Shown: positions 11,244 to 22,513 of the stretch, piece by piece
How positions within the stretch are numbered: the stretch's first letter is position 1
How the letters are laid out: every line of letters begins with the position of its first letter
Source: Lineus longissimus
Taxonomy: Eukaryota; Nemertea; Pilidiophora; Heteronemertea; Lineidae
Length of the DNA stretch: 64,000 nucleotides
Assembly (NCBI RefSeq): GCF_910592395.1
Contig: NC_088319.1
Coordinates: forward strand, 14,198,001-14,262,000
Direction: 5' to 3'
The notes under the pieces: model-generated
Told to the model about the DNA's origin: nothing
Databases searched by the model: none
Seen by the model: the letters and a program-made list of their open reading frames with translations, nothing else
Position numbers and translations under genes: made by a program

Positions 11244-11723
11244 ATGCTAAAAACCCTCTCCGCGATTGCAACTGAAGAATCTTGTATGATTTGCAAGGGT
11301 ATGTATATCAGCACGACGATGGATCGGCATGATATGCCATGACCTAGCTCACATTTATTTCCATAATAAGGCCAACCTCTGCCAAAGGAAAGCAAATCAT
11401 GTGAAAAATTGAGATTCAACCATAATTTTTCGGCATTTAGTATAATGACTGCTGAGTACTAATACAAATACAAGCAGAAATGCTGTAATTTTATTACACA
11501 TTTGTGCCAATTTATTATTTCAGATGACACAACCTTGTCCGCAATTGCATTCGAAGATTCTTGTTTGATTTCCAAGAAGAAGGGTAGGTATAGTATCTGG
11601 TTATGACTCGTCTGCCTTGTCAATAGAGGTGCCACTGTCAAATCTGTGTTATTGTTGGTAAAATAAACTTGTAACTTGACTCCCACAGATCCTCAAGGCA
11701 GTGAAAATATTCCAGACTTATAA
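11244..11723 (+). CDS. Duplicated mini-exons of an unrecognised small gene
   Basis: Three exon-like segments have good acceptors and donors: 11244-11298, 11524-11583 and 11689-11723 (TAA stop). The first two are homologous: LSAIATEESCMICK against LSAIAFEDSCLISK, with several synonymous differences. The second and third join in phase 1 to read SKKKDPQGSENIPDL and stop. The first is 55 bases long and would shift the frame if joined to the second, so it may be decayed or alternative. No upstream exon or start was found, and I do not recognise the protein. Confidence 0.25.
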
Positions 11724-12910
11724 TTGGCGAGTTATATGGAAAAAGGATGAAACAATTTATTTTGGCATGAAGAATAGAAATTACGAAACACATTCTAACT
11801 GTTATCGCCATTGCAACTTTATTATGTGCACTCTCCTAACTAATCAAAGATATTAAAACTTTCAACATATCCATAATTTGAATTTCAAAATGAAAGATTT
11901 TTATACCAAGAAATGTTTATAAAACGCCGTAATAAATTCGGTACAAATTTTTCCATATCATGTTTTGGTCATGTAATTAAAAATGAATTGACAGTGACAC
12001 TTCTCTATCCAAATCAGGCGGGTTATTCAAAAGTTGTAACCATAGTAAGATGTTTTGTGTGTGTGTGTGTGTGTGTGTGTGTTTGAGACGGGATAGGAAA
12101 AGGGTGCGGGAGGTCATGTGGGGCGGGGGGGAGAGACTATGGTGACTGTTGTGAGAGTTGGAAGTGTGTCTGATGACCGACTTGCTCATTTTGTAGCTAT
12201 TGTTGTTATTCTAGTTGTTAGAGTAGTTATCGTAGTTATCTAGCTATCGTAGTTATCTAGCTATTATAGTTGTTATTCTTTTGTTTCCTGCTTATCATCT
12301 ATTTGAACCTATTCAGCTTTCAGTTGTCCAGGCCAGGCCAGGTGACCAATGACGATGATAGATCGGGTTCGATTCAAGCTATACGCTTGGTGTATTTGGT
12401 TATCGTGACTGGCGACTTGAGTCTATCTCATCTCATGTCCAAGGCGCGGTGGCTGGGTCCCAGGCATGCTTGCCACTTTGTTCTGCGGTCCTCATCTAAG
12501 TTTCGACAGTGATGACATGGACTTAGGTTCAAAGTACGTGTTCCCTTTGAGTCATTGTGGTTGATTGATGGGGGGAATAGACAGTTGCGTGTCGCTAGTC
12601 ATTCAATTGGTCCCCTTGTTTTAGAGTGTTGGCGGGATAAGTCTTACGACTGTTAACAATAGTAAGCAATAGCTGGCCAGCGATCCCCTACCTGATCTCG
12701 AGGGGGATGGAATGACTGGGGTTAAGACCTGTTGTTAACCTGCGGAATTTCGTCGGATGAAATGTCAGGCGTGTCCGTGTGGGACTTGTGCTGAACCTGT
12801 TTAGTACAAATGACGAAGACATTGGGCTCTTTGGATAACAACAGTGTTCTTCACCTCCTTGTGCCTCACAAAGCTAATAATATACACCCCCTGAAATCGA
12901 CAAGACGGCG
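11724..12910. other. Intergenic sequence with a GT microsatellite
   Basis: I see no gene. A GT dinucleotide run occupies about 12053-12082, and an AGTTATCTAGCTATCGT-type short repeat lies at about 12195-12275. Confidence 0.5.
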
Positions 12911-14600
12911 ATGAAGAAGGAGAGCCGGCCTCCAACTCGTCAGCCGAGAAGACACTGGATGGACCCCAAGAAGATGTTGCTGCCAATGTTGGAGCCATAC
13001 AGGGTAAGCATCACTTAGTCGTCAGTTATGTCTGGATTAAAAGAAGATGTCAAAATAACTCTGAAAAAAGTATCAATCTGTCGTACAATTTCAACTTTAT
13101 ACGTATTGGGGTGCTACACTCAATTCTGTTCAATCTGTTTTGAAACCTCTTCAACCAATTTGGTTCAAGAATGCAATTGAATGTGCTTTGTTGAATTCGC
13201 ATTGACTGATTCTCATTAAAACTTGTGGTGTGCGCGTTAATACATATCAAAACAGTCCGTTGACAGGGGTCATGCACACAAGCTTGTGTTCTGTCTTGAT
13301 TATCTACTAATTACAACAAAGGGCAGGGACACTCATCCGCGAAAGGCACGTTACTACAATACGTGGCAAGAGTTGCACTTTTCAAATCGAATTGCATGCG
13401 CATTAGGCCAAGTGTGGTGCAGCCGTTTCGAAACTGGTGTAGCCAATTCGTATTCCGGAGAGTGCTCTCTGGAAAACAGTTTTAAATCGGATTCATTGTT
13501 AACGCAGCATGCAGTAGAAACACACAGAAATTAGATAAACCCCTCAACAAAATATTTGATTCTTTTTAGGCAGCCCGAGCCAACATTGTACAAGGGCCAC
13601 AAGGACAAGGGACACAAGGACATGAAGGACACAGGGACAAGGGACACAGGGACAAGGGACACAAAAGACGATGTTGCAGTCTACAGGGTGAAATTTTGAT
13701 CTGAATCTTGACGACCAAATAATTAGGAGTCGATCAGAGAAAAATAATAAAAAAAGAAGTAGAACTTAAAGGGTGTCATTGAAATTAATGTCAACTTATA
13801 CATAGGAATCATCCCAAATAGACTGAAGCCAAAAGAAATTATTTCTTTTCTGTGAACCCTCTACCCCCTTATTAATATTATGACTAAAAACTGAAGACTC
13901 TGTCTTCATGTCTTCAACAAATGAAATTGGCCAGGATTCATGAAGATTACGCCTGCCAAAGAGTTTGCCGATCAACATTTTATTCCCAAGAAAACGCTGT
14001 CAACTGACAACCATCTCGCCCATATGAAAAGAAGAAAATCTTTTGGTTTCAATCTATTCATTTTGAGATAGGTCCTTGAATGTATTTTTCCTGTTATCTA
14101 GCCCTCTGCAGATTGAGATGATGGCTGTCGAGAAGATCCAACCACTCAACCACAGTCTACAATTCGTGCTATGGTAGATGTGACTCTCAACGATTTTGGA
14201 TGACAATAGAATCCAATGCATATATGGTAAATATAAATAGATGACAAGACGGTAAATGGGTGAACACGCCATGGGCTGAGTTCGTTTCATCAAGTCGCAA
14301 AATGGTTGATTTTATCTTCAAACTGCACGAGCAACCTCAGTTTGGAATTGAATTGCTAATCAAGTGTCAAGTACTCTAGCGTTGTGGTCGTCAGTATTCT
14401 AAGCCTTTTAGAAAATTAACTGGTAAATTTGATAAAACTGAATGAAAGGCCCTACGGCACATGCATCAATCATGGTAGAATAATGGAGTAACCTTAAATT
14501 TTGTTTTCCAGTCGCTCACAGATACGGGCAGACGACGGAGATTCGAGTGGATTCAGTGGATCGAATGGTTGCGCTGAGGGATATCCATGTGCAGGATTGA
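12911..14600 (+). CDS. Putative three-exon small protein or spliced ncRNA
   Basis: Three segments join with consistent phase: 12911-13003 (ATG to AGG, strong gtaagc donor), 13570-13687 (tttttag acceptor, weaker gtgaaa donor) and 14512-14600 (ttttccag acceptor, TGA stop). The product would be 99 residues, basic, with a low-complexity middle encoded by a GGACAAGGGACAC minisatellite. The last part reads VAHRYGQTTEIRVDSVDRMV. A further exon-like segment follows an acceptor at 16371. I do not recognise any of it. The low-complexity middle and absent homology leave a non-coding transcript, or chance, equally possible. Confidence 0.25.
13590..13670. repeat. GGACAAGGGACAC minisatellite
   Basis: About six imperfect copies of a 12-15 bp purine-rich unit (GGACAAGGGACAC, AAGGACATGAAGGACAC). 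It makes up the middle of the putative exon at 13570-13687. Confidence 0.7.
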
Positions 14601-15167
14601 TGAACCACAGTTCAGCAAACGATGCCTTGACAGACCAATTCAAGGAGAACCTTCGCTAAGATGAAGAAGGGAACGTGTTTACTGTGTGGATGGGAAGGAC
14701 ACTTAAATGTCCGTCATTCTAATAGACTATTATGACAATATTCTAATTGACTAGAATGACAATCTTAACTCGAAAGGGACTCTCTGGACTTACAGAAAGC
14801 TACGGACATAGAGCCCTGACATGATACCCTGCAGCCACCATGAGGACAGCCTATCTCATACCTACGGAAGGATGCCATCACACGGTAATATGAACAAATC
14901 AATTTCAGTTTTTCAAATGCCCTTAGGTATGGCCATTGGCCTGATTTAGAGATCGTGAGCTCTCTGTTGAGGAACAATTTTCAAATGTTATTTTTGCGAC
15001 ACCAATTACAGTGCAATTTTCATCAAACTCGCGGTGATGATAGTTTGGACCAATCTTAATTAGTAAAACAATAAAATGTTGCAAAAAGAACTGGACGATA
15101 AAGAATGTTCTTGGTTGTAAACAGGATAATTTAGTTATGTACATGCAAAGTCAAAGGCTTTAATCAC
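14601..15167. other. Intergenic or intronic sequence
   Basis: No supported gene. A short duplicated phrase (CTAATAGACTATTATGACAA, then TTCTAATTGACTAGAATGAC) lies near 14720-14762. Confidence 0.4.
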
Positions 15168-15562
15168 GTTGAAGGGGGACTATAAGGCCGAAGTTACATA
15201 GACCTCATTCGTTCATTTCCCAGGACTCATTTTCCCCTTTTGCTTTCTTTCCCCTGTGAATGCACGGCCTTGTGGCGTGCATTCACCGAGGAATGAAAGA
15301 AAAACCCAGAAAGTGACTCGTGGTAAATGAACGAATGAGGTCTATGTAACTTCGGCCTTAGCAGGAGGGGGGGGGGGGGTTAAATTGGCCATCTTCAGGT
15401 GACTAATATGCAAAGTAAGAGCACTGGGTCAGGTTATATTCAGCACTAAATGTATCCCTCATACAGCGTGAATAGTTTCGACATACTCTGAGAGGTGAGA
15501 GACCCCTATTGGTGACTTTGTGTTAAACTTATCTTGCCTACCTTGCGGCTGCCTTTTGATTC
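15168..15562 (-). mobile_element. TTAA-type MITE, interrupted by a second MITE
   Basis: Read on the minus strand, this sequence matches the two copies at 59852-60069 and 60066-60243: GGTAGGCAAGATAA, then ACACAAAGTC, GGTCTCTCAC and a terminal TAGTCCCCCTT segment. The terminal phrase is at 15168-15182, beyond the inserted element at 15183-15360. Its outer TTAA is degenerate (TTGA), and the other end (about 15562) appears truncated. A G run of 13 lies at about 15366. Confidence 0.7.
15183..15360. mobile_element. Palindromic TA-type MITE (nested)
   Basis: Terminal inverted repeats of at least 34 bases, starting AGGCCGAAGTTACATAGACC and continuing CTCATTCGTTCATTT, are flanked by TA on each side. 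The interior also pairs: GTGAATGCACG against CGTGCATTCAC around a 9 base loop, so nearly the whole 178 bases folds as a hairpin. The TA duplication points to mobilisation by a Tc1/mariner-type transposase. It lies inside a TTAA-type MITE. Confidence 0.85.
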
Positions 15563-18500
15563 CTCTTTGGAAAGCTGCCCAGGCACTTATTTGTAATGAG
15601 CATGAATATCAACTGTTGCTGATAAACAATAGCTGAAGACTCGGTAGAAACCCTTTGGTAGTGATGGTCAGGGTCTGGTTGCAAGTATTAAATAAAAGTA
15701 AAAGTGTGTTGTTTTATTACATAAGCAGTATTATGGCAACACCTTTTTGCACTCAATATAAAGAATGGTTAAAACTATCATCTGTGCAATTCTGATGAAA
15801 ATCGCGTTGTTAGTATTCCAAAATACCTGGATTTAGAATGAACCGCACTTGTGTAAATGCACCATGTGCCAACAAAGCCTCGTTTTGAGTTCAGGGGTTA
15901 TGGTTAGGCCGCTTGGGTTGGTGCAATGTCGGTATTGATTGACTAACCAAAACCACAAGGGTGGAGCTAAACCTCGGCTCAAAATAATGACTTGGAAAAT
16001 GCTCCTTAACCAAACCGCCCTTTTGACAAAACTTCCCAAATTCTAGTCCTTTACCTCCCGCTGAAACTGCTGATTAAGGATAGAATTAGTCATTGTAATG
16101 AAATCAGGCATGTCGGGGAGGAACACAGATTTGTGTCTCTTGCTCATCCAAAGCAGCGCTCAGCGTGAGAGTCCTAAATGAAGGTTTAATAGAGAAGATG
16201 TTTTCGAAAAGTTCTTCGTCTGAAACCTATAGCACTTTTCTTAACCAGCATGAATTGTCTACTACCACAAGATTATACGGTCAGCACAATGGCCCGGCCC
16301 CTTGACATTGAATTATCAACTTGAGCATGAATGAACAACCTTAATTTTATGTTGTCTTTTTCTTTTCAGCATGATGAGCCGTCCCACAGAAGGGAGAAGG
16401 ATGTTGTTGACCCAGCACATCCCAACCATGCTCCCATCGCCGTCAAGTAACAGTACGACGGTTAGATTGTATTTTGTCACCGTAGGCTTTATCGTTTTAT
16501 CAAAATATCTGATTGAAAGGTGATTTAATGAAAATTCAAATTTTTCTGATGGTGAGAAAGCAAATATTTACTCTGCTGATGACAAGCATAGATTGTTTTA
16601 ATCTATGTTTGGTTATGATCATGACTTGTGCCATGGTTCAAAATCTTACACTTTTCAAAGAAGGGATTGAAATTATCATTATGGCTTGTTTATGGCTAAC
16701 AAGGGAGCCAATGATAAGTCGCTCCAGAACCCAAACAAAATAATATTCAAGCTAAGTTTTGTTCTTAAGATAAGAAGGAATAACAATTTGGGGGATGGGT
16801 TGTTTGTGGCTACCAGAGAAGCCAACAGCTGCCAGATGAGGACCCTGAAATTCTTTTCAGGCAAAAGTTATTTGTATGCTTAAAAATCACCGAATTCATC
16901 AGATATTTACTGGTATATCCATCACTTTTGACATGGGGTCCATGTGTTCTTGTTTCGCTGACCCCACGAAACAAGAACACATGTGTCTGATGGAACTGTA
17001 GGCCTTTCATACTGTTTCTCAATCTCATCAGTACCACAGAATCAACTGACATGGCCTGGGCTCTGATGCCCATGACCTTACATCACACTGGCTGGTTCAG
17101 TTGCTCAATACATGTACTATCATGCTCGAGACAAATGACCAACAGTGAATTGTTGAATTTGAATTTCCTCCTTGAAGAAATACCAAAACATCTTTCCAGT
17201 TGAACTAAAACAGTCAGATTTAAAACTCTCACTGTTTTATTCGAAATTTAAAGACTGATCCTTCCCTCGTGGTCACACTGCATGTGAGCCGTTGTCAAAG
17301 CATGTCATTCGACAATGGTGGCATGCATGCATCTTTTGTTATGGCTTACCAGGGACCCCAAATTGTTGATGATGATGTTGTCCATGGGTACATCACCTTG
17401 GGCAATGAGTGATCACAATGGTTCCTTGATGACAATTTTTTACATGATACTGAATTGATTGAGAAAAGTGTAGCTTAAAAACGTCAACTTTTAGACGTTT
17501 TAAAACTTTTGTCCTGTATGAATGTATTTGTAAATCTTGCATGTAAATATTTTGTAAAATGTCTAATGAGATCTAGACTCCATGACTTGGCAAAAGTATG
17601 GCAAAGCCAACTTTTAATCTTTGCCCTGTCGAGGTCACCTCTTTTGTCATGCAAACGACATGTCATAACTGCTCCCTTTGTTATGCTAAGTGGCAGCCAG
17701 CTCTGTCCAGTGGCCATGACAAATGTGGTTCCTTTGTTATTCAAATCATCAGCAGTGACCAAATCTATTGTAAGCTCACATGGCTCACCTGAAGGCATGA
17801 ACAACAGGTTTTAATACAATAGCTATTCATGTATTATAAACATGATGAATGCATGGAGAGGTTTAGTGCTAACTCAAACCATTGTGGTGGAGTACATGTA
17901 GTTGAGTCTATTGTTTTTGATCTCAATTTAGCATTGTGTTGCAAGGACACTTATCAGTGTTTCTTTGTGACATCTTGTAAAGAAGTTGACCACGTCTTAA
18001 AGGGATAGAAAAACTATCATATCTCCCTGTCCTCTTCTTGTATTGGGCTTTCGGAGTGGTGCAGCCAAAAAATAATGTACTACGATCATTGTATGAACTA
18101 TAATATACAATGTATTAAGTCATTTCAAACATAAGTACCTGTCACCTGTGTGATGGAGATGGCGACTCCCTCCGACTGCGTAGGTTTTCTCCCGGTATGC
18201 GGGTTTCCTCCTACACTACATTCCAAATCGTCATCTGTTTTCTTTGTAATGTACAGCAATAAAGTTTTTTTGAAAGAGAAACATTTTTTTTCTTATTGAC
18301 TCGCCTGTTGACACACCATCACTAATCGAAACTTTTCATCGGAGCCACTGTTGTGCTTACCAGATATTGACCTTAAAAATTGGTCAAATAAAAAATCCCC
18401 CCCCCCCGAGGTCATCTTACCAAGTGGATTATGCATAAGGTTGCAACGACCAGAACCACTGTCTTGGACTACAAGCGCATACTGACCTTTGCACCCAAGG

Positions 18501-19702
18501 GGAAGAGTCCATTGATCATAATATTTGTTTGCATGGTAGTTCACTACCACTCGAGCTGTTTTCATGCTGGGTAAAAAACCAGTGGCATTCATTATAAGAT
18601 AAGCCCCGAACCACAATCCTAGTCATGCTAAAAAAAGTCCCTTTGTTTTGATACAGATTATCGTGTTCCACGAAATCTCATTCTGAGCAAATCGGGGGTT
18701 AATGTTCGCTTCTCAGCTTCAAACCCCCCAGGGACAATGTCACAATTTGTTCAACACCAGCATGGGCTGTCCACAGGTGGCAACATTGTCCTTGCAGCAT
18801 CGCTTGAACTGTTTGGGTCCACAAAGGACTACTCATTTTGTAGGGGGGTCGAGATTTCATGCATCCACATCAATTTTACCCTGGAGCATCATCAGACGTT
18901 GTGACATTGTCCCTCCCTGCGGCATCTACCACTAAGTCTTTGTGCAAATGCTCACATCATAAAAAAGGATCACAGAACTACCCCGAGTGATTATGATCTC
19001 CAGTCAAAGACCAACAACAGGATGCATCAGGACTCCACCCTACCGTTCTTTCTGCCCATGAGATGTAATTCTTTCAACTGCAAGTGATTCCACCTGAAAG
19101 TAACGGATGGAGTAACGAATGAAGTAACTACGGTTCCTATCAGATTTACAGTACTGCCACGTGCGTCAGAGTTTCCCGCCAGAAGAATGAGACGGTCACA
19201 TGACAGACACGACAGAGGGAATTCCTCAGTCCGTCAACGCTCACCACTTCCCACAGAACATTGCAGAATGATCCGCCAATAAGCGGCTCGTGTTTTGTTA
19301 AAAAATATAAGATTCGAGTTGAAATACTCTGTAAAGATCCCATATACGGTGATCTTTTCAAACAAGCATCGAATCTGGTAATTATATACAATAACTTATT
19401 ATTCACGTAGTTTCTATAATCATAATACACACTTGGTATGACTACATTTGGTCATTCAATCAATGGCATCCGACAATCGGACATGGGCTAATGCACACAT
19501 TTGTCATTTCCCCCAACCTGATCTTTTTTCTGAAATCTAATTGTTCGCCACACATCACAGGAACGTAACACATAAGTGAACACAGGTTGGACAATGCTTC
19601 AAAAGATTATCGTGAATGTACTTTTCATTAGGTCATCCAACATGTCCATCGGCGGCATCCCATAGATTGACATCATCGATGTCGTCTTCATTCCAGCCAA
19701 GT
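15563..19702. other. Long gene-poor stretch
   Basis: No gene that I can support. The only exon-like segment is at about 16371-16450 (strong ttttcag acceptor, short open frame HDEPSHRREKDVVDPAHPNH then a stop). There is an isolated AATAAA near 18259 after a TTTCTCCCGGTATGCGGGTT phrase that looks like an old interspersed repeat. A C run lies near 18398. Short open frames at 17484-17814 overlap on both strands and have no recognisable content. Confidence 0.45.
16941..16983. repeat. Perfect 17 bp inverted repeat
   Basis: CATGTGTTCTTGTTTCG at 16941-16957 pairs exactly with 16967-16983 around the 9 base loop CTGACCCCA. The hairpin is too short for a typical microRNA precursor. Confidence 0.85.
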
Positions 19703-20997
19703 AATTACTGTCGTTTCGCTACATTGCCAGTTCGCTACAAGTCGTTTCGCTACATGTGGCGGTCGTTTCGCTACATGGTAGGTCGTTTCGCTACATGGGT
19801 GGAGTCGTTTCGCTACATGATGGGTATGGTCGTTTCGCTACATGGAGGACGTTTCGCTACATGGGTGGAGACGAGCGAGCCAACGCGAAGGCCTTTCAAA
19901 GGCCTCCAAATCTGCGTTGGAGTGCGTTTGAATGACCCCTGTCAATCAATAATAAGTACGTATACACGGATACAGACGGTTGAGCGAGCCAACGCGAAGG
20001 CCTTGCAAAGGCCTCCAAATCTGCGTTGAAGTGCGTTTGAATGACCCCTGTCAATCAATAATAAGTACGTATACACGGATACAGACGATTGAGCGAGCCA
20101 ACGCGAAGGCCTTGCAAAGGCCTCCAAATCTGCGTTGAAGTGCGTTTGAATGACCCCTGTCAATCAATAATAAGTACGTATACACGGATAGACGATTGAG
20201 CGAGCCAACGCGAAGGCCTTGCAAAGGCCTCCAAATCTGCGTTGAAGTGCGGTTGAATGACCCCTGTCAATCAATAATAAGTACGTAATTGAGCGAGCCA
20301 ACGCGAACGGATGTCTATGAGGTTACTGGTCCATTCAAGTGCGAACAAACTCTCAACAACTGTTCTGTCGTTATCTCCCCGTCGCTGTAATCGTCCCATG
20401 CCTTAAAGATACGTCTTTGAAGCGCAACGTACTTCTTTCGCTGTATCGCTCAAATCAAGTAAATATCTCTGGGTACAATAAACCTAAACAGACATGTTTG
20501 GTGTCATTTGAAAGGAAATTTCATAGAGATTCCAACCATGCAATTCTGACCCTATAGCAGAGAACATTATACCAACTTTTTTAGGATTTTAACAAAAAAT
20601 GGGGCCGGGCGTTTTTCGTAGGGGCGGGCGGGGACGATCACCAATTCTTTTTTTTATGTGGCCTAACCCAGGCCAGGACGACAAGAACCCCTTGCGCGCC
20701 ATCAAACCGTATAAGTTTTTTTACCGGCAAACTGTGCTATAATAAATTTGTAGTCACCACCGGGAATTATAGTAGGGTAAAATAGAGTAAAATAATGACT
20801 ACATCCATGTAGCGAAACGACTCCACCCATGTAGCGAAACGTCCTCCAAGTCCATGTAGCGAAACGACCATACCCATCATGTAGCGAAACGCCTCCGGCC
20901 ATGTAGCGAAACGACCTACCATGTTGCGAAACGACCGCCACATGTAGCGAAACGACTTGTAGCGAACTGGCAATGTAGCGAAACAGCCTGATACCGT
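19703..20997. mobile_element. Foldback-type element, copy 2
   Basis: This copy has the same architecture as copy 1: a left arm of GTTTCGCTACAT steps at 19711-19871, the 109 bp tandem repeat (four full units and a restart), unique sequence, and an inverted right arm at about 20805-20997. The shared interior reads alike, including GGTTACTGGTCCATTCAAGT and CAAGAACCCCTTGCGCGCCA. It differs in three ways: the left arm lacks the 88 bp internal duplication of copy 1, it has two more 109 bp units, and it carries 329 extra bases at 20351-20679. No transposase is visible, so it would need a partner element. Confidence 0.85.
19873..20300. repeat. 109 bp internal tandem repeat of foldback copy 2
   Basis: Units start at 19873, 19982, 20091 and 20198, with a shortened restart at 20291. 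Spacings are 109, 109, 107 and 93 bases. Sequence between units differs at only a few positions, so the array is recent or kept homogeneous. Confidence 0.9.
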
Positions 20998-21083
20998 TTC
21001 AATGATAACCCCTGATTTCCTCAGGATGTGTTTGGGGGAATCATGCCGTTGGCGTTGCTGTAATTTCAGCTTTTTCAAGAAAA

Positions 21084-21362
21084 CACAGCAATAAACTCAC
21101 TACATCCACTACACAACGTTACAAAATGTGCGAAGAAGTAAACAGCGTCACTATTTTCCACATTTGCCGTGAATACTAGTTACTGTCTTCACTAAAAGGC
21201 GGAAGCATTAGTGAGAATAATAACTAGTATTCCCGGCAAATGTGGAAAATAGTGACGCCGTTAGTGAAGACAGTAACTACTATTCCCGGCAAATGTGGAA
21301 AATATTGACTCTGTTTACTTCTTCGCAACGTTGTGTAGAAAATGTAGTGAGTTTATTTCTGT
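21084..21362. mobile_element. Palindromic MITE, about 0.28 kb
   Basis: Inverted arms of about 95 bases pair with few mismatches: AATAAACTCACTACAT, then ACACAACGTT, GCGAAGAAGTAAACAG, ATTTTCCACATTTGCCG and AGTTACTGTCTTCACTA. The right half carries a second partial copy of the CCCGGCAAATGTGGAAAATA segment. No coding sequence. Exact ends and target duplication are unclear. Confidence 0.75.
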
Positions 21363-22430
21363 GCTTCCTCCTCGCTTGAAAAAATTGAAATTATAACGAC
21401 GGCATGATTATTAAATGGGTTTTTGGTGTTCTTTGTATATATGCTATAGGCCTAATTGTGAATTTGGCTCTGTGGGTCACTATGCCATCATATTATGCCC
21501 TCTCAAGACTCCGAGCCCGAGCTTGTGTAACGTGTTTGATGTTGACCTGATCCTCATAGTAGGCCTACAATGGCTACACAGCCGATAGGCCTAGGAACCT
21601 CATTTTTCGAACAATTCAATAGACAACTAGCAAGTCAATGGAAGTTAGGGTTATGACAACGTCTCAGGCCATGAAGTAGATAGCCCTGCTTGCCTCGTGG
21701 CTTCTTCTCATGACATTGTCATTGTCGGCGAAAAAGATAATTCCGAATGTACATTCCCAATATAGCCTATGCATGATTGGCGTCTCAGGTCCTATGACAG
21801 TGTGAGGAGGAGGGGTGGGGGGCAACCAGTAAAATCACGAGCTGTGGGAATTGCGAAGGGGTGGTGTAGGGTGTCACAACAACAACGTTGACTGTGGGCA
21901 TGACTTGAGACATCCAGTGACGCAGCAAAAACTTAGCGACGGTACAGCCAACAACTCGCAAAACTGTTGACAGGGTGGAGGAGTGTTTACAGTCTGGATA
22001 CCCTGCGTGTATTATGTACACTGCGGTGATAGATGCCATGAAAAATGAGTGAAATGAAGACCCGAGACCTTCCCCTTTGCCAGCCAGCCAGCCATTGCCT
22101 GCCCTGGCCCAGCATGCCCTGCCCCCTCACCTCTGGAACCCTGGAAGCATAGATATGCTCATGTAAATTAGCCAGTTAATCTAGTGTAAAGCCCCTGATG
22201 ATCCCACAATTGCACAGCACCTCTATGCAGTTTTCCTATCTGCAATCTGGAGACCAAAAAGGGTATACTAGACTATAGTATAGGCCACCTCCGACTGCGA
22301 TGTTGGCCTCTAAGGGCAAGGACAGGACCAAGTCATGATGTGGCGATGAATTGTAACGTGTGGCGATGTTTGTTCAATCATAGTATGTCGCCAAGTAACA
22401 TGGACTGTTTCTAATATTTCCCTTTTTTCA
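21363..22430. other. Region upstream of mTOR
   Basis: No coding exon recognised. A polypyrimidine tract and AG at about 22434-22436 precede the exon carrying the mTOR start, so the mTOR promoter and a non-coding first exon may lie in this stretch. Confidence 0.35.
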
Positions 22431-22513
22431 CTTCAAGATATTCACCGAGAAGGACTATGTGAACAAGTACAATCCTCATCTGAATAGAAACAAAGTCAAG
22501 ATACAGTACAGAC

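Noticed and set aside
12330-12420. tRNA-derived SINE, from the GGTTCGATTCAAGC word
   Set aside because: The B-box match is partial, and no A-box at the right distance or 3' tail could be found.
16941-16983. microRNA precursor
   Set aside because: The hairpin is 43 bases in total, too short for a standard animal precursor, and has no flanking pairing.
17484-17814. Overlapping 106- and 101-residue frames on opposite strands
   Set aside because: Both strands are open over the same bases, there are no splice or start signals of note, and neither product resembles a known family.
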